Shown here: in pieces, positions 62,901-64,000 of the stretch
Position numbering within the stretch: position 1 is the stretch's first letter
Layout: each line of letters begins with the position of its first letter
Assembly (NCBI RefSeq): GCF_002270055.1
Contig: NZ_NIBG01000006.1
Span: forward strand, 1-64,000
Reading direction: 5' to 3'
DNA: 64,000 nt
From: Anaeromicrobium sediminis
GTDB lineage: Bacteria; Bacillota; Clostridia; Peptostreptococcales; Thermotaleaceae
The notes under the pieces: generated by a model
Database searches by the model: none
What the model saw: the letters and a program-made list of their open reading frames with translations, nothing else
Told to the model about the DNA's origin: nothing
Program-made: the position numbers and the translations under genes

Positions 62901-63515
62901 TTGTTTAAATATTTATTACAGGGGTTTACGCTAGGATTAGCATATGTGGCTCCTATAGGAATGCAGAATCTATACGTTATAAATACAGCTATTAGTAAGA
63001 GTAAAAAACGTGCCTACCAAGTGGCTCTAGCTACCATATTTTTTGATATAACCTTAGCGTTAGCTTGTTTCTTTGGAGTGGGAATTTTAATTGATAAGAG
63101 TATATTAATTAAGAGAATAATATTATTGGTTGGGAGTATGGCTGTCATATATATAGGATATGGTCTTATAAAATCAGAACCTGACTTATCTGGGGAAGTA
63201 GATTTGGATAAACCCCTGTGGCAAGTAATAAGTACTTGTTTTGTAGTCACATGGCTAAATCCACAGGCCATAATAGATGGATCTTTATTACTAGGTGGAT
63301 TTAGAGCTTCATTACCACCTGATAAATCAAATTTGTTTATTATAGGAGTTTGTATAGCATCTGCTCTTTGGTTTTTAGGTATAAGTACCTTTGTGTCCCA
63401 TTTTAGTCATCTATTTAATGAAAAGGTACTGAAAAAATTAAATATAGTATGTGGAAGTATAGTCATATACTATGGCTTAAAGCTTGCCTATATGTGCATA
63501 CAGTCAATTATGTAG
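62901..63515 (+). CDS. LysE/ArgO-family amino-acid exporter
   Basis: A 204-residue transporter with six predicted helices. The start LQGFTLGLAYVAPIGMQNLYVINTA carries the conserved P-x-G-x-Q-N block of LysE/ArgO exporters, and VVTWLNPQAIIDGSLLLGG carries the second NP motif. It exports basic amino acids such as lysine or arginine. The AAGAGGTG site fits a TTG start at 62901 better than the GTG at 62892. Its neighbour is a MocR regulator. Confidence 0.88.
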   Translation: MFKYLLQGFTLGLAYVAPIGMQNLYVINTAISKSKKRAYQVALATIFFDITLALACFFGVGILIDKSILIKRIILLVGSMAVIYIGYGLIKSEPDLSGEVDLDKPLWQVISTCFVVTWLNPQAIIDGSLLLGGFRASLPPDKSNLFIIGVCIASALWFLGISTFVSHFSHLFNEKVLKKLNIVCGSIVIYYGLKLAYMCIQSIM

Positions 63516-63532
63516 ATACAACCCTTTTAATA

Positions 63533-63559
63533 GGAACCCATTAGTGGGTTCTTTTTTTG
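63533..63559 (+). terminator. terminator after the LysE gene
   Basis: GGAACCCA pairs with TGGGTTC around TTAG and is followed by seven T residues. Confidence 0.9.
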
Positions 63560-63588
63560 ATAAAAATAAAAGTCGTGGAAGATCTTGT

Positions 63589-63638
63589 TTGACATGAGAA
63601 TGATTATCATTTATACTGGTTAATGAAAATGATTATCA
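63589..63638 (+). promoter_or_regulatory. Fur-controlled promoter of the iron-type binding protein
   Basis: TTGACA (63589-63594), 17-base spacer and TATACT (63612-63617). TGAGAATGATTATCA (63595-63609) fills the spacer and TGAAAATGATTATCA (63624-63638) follows the start site. Each is one base from the 7-1-7 Fur consensus TGATAATNATTATCA. Confidence 0.9.
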
Positions 63639-63669
63639 ATCAATAAACGAATTATAGGAGGGTGAATAT

Positions 63670-64000
63670 ATGAAAAAACTATTTTTAGTGTTATCTTTGA
63701 GCATGATGTTAATATTAGGACTAGTAGGATGCTCAAGTAATGAAGAGGCAGCAGTTAGTAACGAAGAGGTAAAGGAAGAGGTAAAGGCAGAACAAGTTGT
63801 AAACCTTTATACGGATAGACATTATGATACGGATCAAGAACTTTTTGATTTATTTACTAAGGAAACTGGAATAAAAGTAAATGTAGTTAAGGCAAAGGGT
63901 GATGAATTAATAGAAAGACTTGCAAGAGAAGGAGAAAACACACAAGCAGATTTATTAATCACAGCAGATGCAGGAAGATTACATAGAGCTAAGTCAAAAG
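63670..64000 (+). CDS. iron-type ABC transporter substrate-binding lipoprotein (cut by window end)
   Basis: The first 110 codons of a binding lipoprotein: signal with lipobox LVGC, an acidic linker, then VVNLYTDRHYDTDQELFDLF and KVNVVKAKGDELIERL. These are typical of the ferric-iron binding family (FutA/FbpA-type), in which the Tyr-rich start binds iron. It has a good GGAGG site. Two Fur boxes in its promoter agree with iron-repressed expression. The rest of the gene, and probably the permease and ATPase, lie beyond the window. Confidence 0.9.
   Translation, partial: MKKLFLVLSLSMMLILGLVGCSSNEEAAVSNEEVKEEVKAEQVVNLYTDRHYDTDQELFDLFTKETGIKVNVVKAKGDELIERLAREGENTQADLLITADAGRLHRAKSK

Overview
The window comes from a low-GC, spore-forming, anaerobic-type Firmicute of the class Clostridia. 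The evidence is AT-rich codon use, strong GGAGG ribosome binding sites, a clostridial-type spore photoproduct lyase, a GerAB-type germinant permease, TRAP/TAXI transport, sodium-coupled carboxylate transport and a HesB-like gene with an in-frame UGA that implies selenocysteine decoding. The Alkaliphilus/Tissierella neighbourhood is a guess. No rRNA, tRNA, CRISPR array, prophage or intact transposase gene was seen.

Layout. 0-4.9 kb: secreted Ntn-hydrolase, orphan amino-acid binding lipoprotein, opine-type dehydrogenase, then a PhoH remnant and the second copy of a hairpin repeat. 5-12 kb: spore photoproduct lyase, UPF0180 protein, a Pho-box alkaline phosphatase with a YibE/F membrane protein, and two cell-wall enzymes (L,D-transpeptidase, M15 peptidase). 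12.2-13.8 kb: AIM24-TerD pair. 13.9-22.5 kb: sensor kinase with a periplasmic-binding domain, NtrC-type regulator and orphan TAXI lipoprotein, followed by ornithine-cyclodeaminase-like, opine dehydrogenase and GltS-like genes behind two duplicated -24/-12 promoters. 22.7-25 kb: 55-aa protein, orphan GerAB, HesB-like selenoprotein, secreted 131-aa protein. 25.2-35 kb: LysR, AbgB-like M20 hydrolase, an integral membrane protein, OsmC, a carbamoylase-type hydrolase, two tandem M20D amidohydrolases and an APC permease; this looks like uptake and hydrolysis of N-substituted amino acids. 35.2-36.5 kb: lipoprotein plus a second 131-aa gene. 36.7-41.8 kb: malate module (CitA/DcuS-type kinase, regulator, malic enzyme, 2-hydroxycarboxylate symporter). 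42-45.5 kb: ECF sigma with anti-sigma, split permease, 43-aa protein. 45.9-52.8 kb: chemoreceptor, then TetR with an RND efflux operon. 52.9-53.8 kb: a Fur box ahead of a cysteine-poor S4 paralogue. 53.8-59.9 kb: a sigma-54 activator interrupted by UGA, divergent from an OCD-TRAP operon with a -24/-12 promoter. 60-63.5 kb: YdcF protein, a large structured RNA gene of about 630 nt, MocR regulator and LysE exporter. 63.6 kb to the end: a Fur-regulated iron-type binding lipoprotein cut by the window edge.

Recurring themes are amino-acid and opine-like metabolism under sigma-54 control, metal-responsive control (Fur boxes) and repeated non-coding elements with compensatory stem changes. The points most worth checking are the two in-frame UGA genes (one a clear HesB-like selenoprotein, one a sigma-54 activator whose UGA is followed by a SECIS-shaped hairpin), the large RNA, the Fur-box S4 paralogue and the two pairs of covarying repeats.
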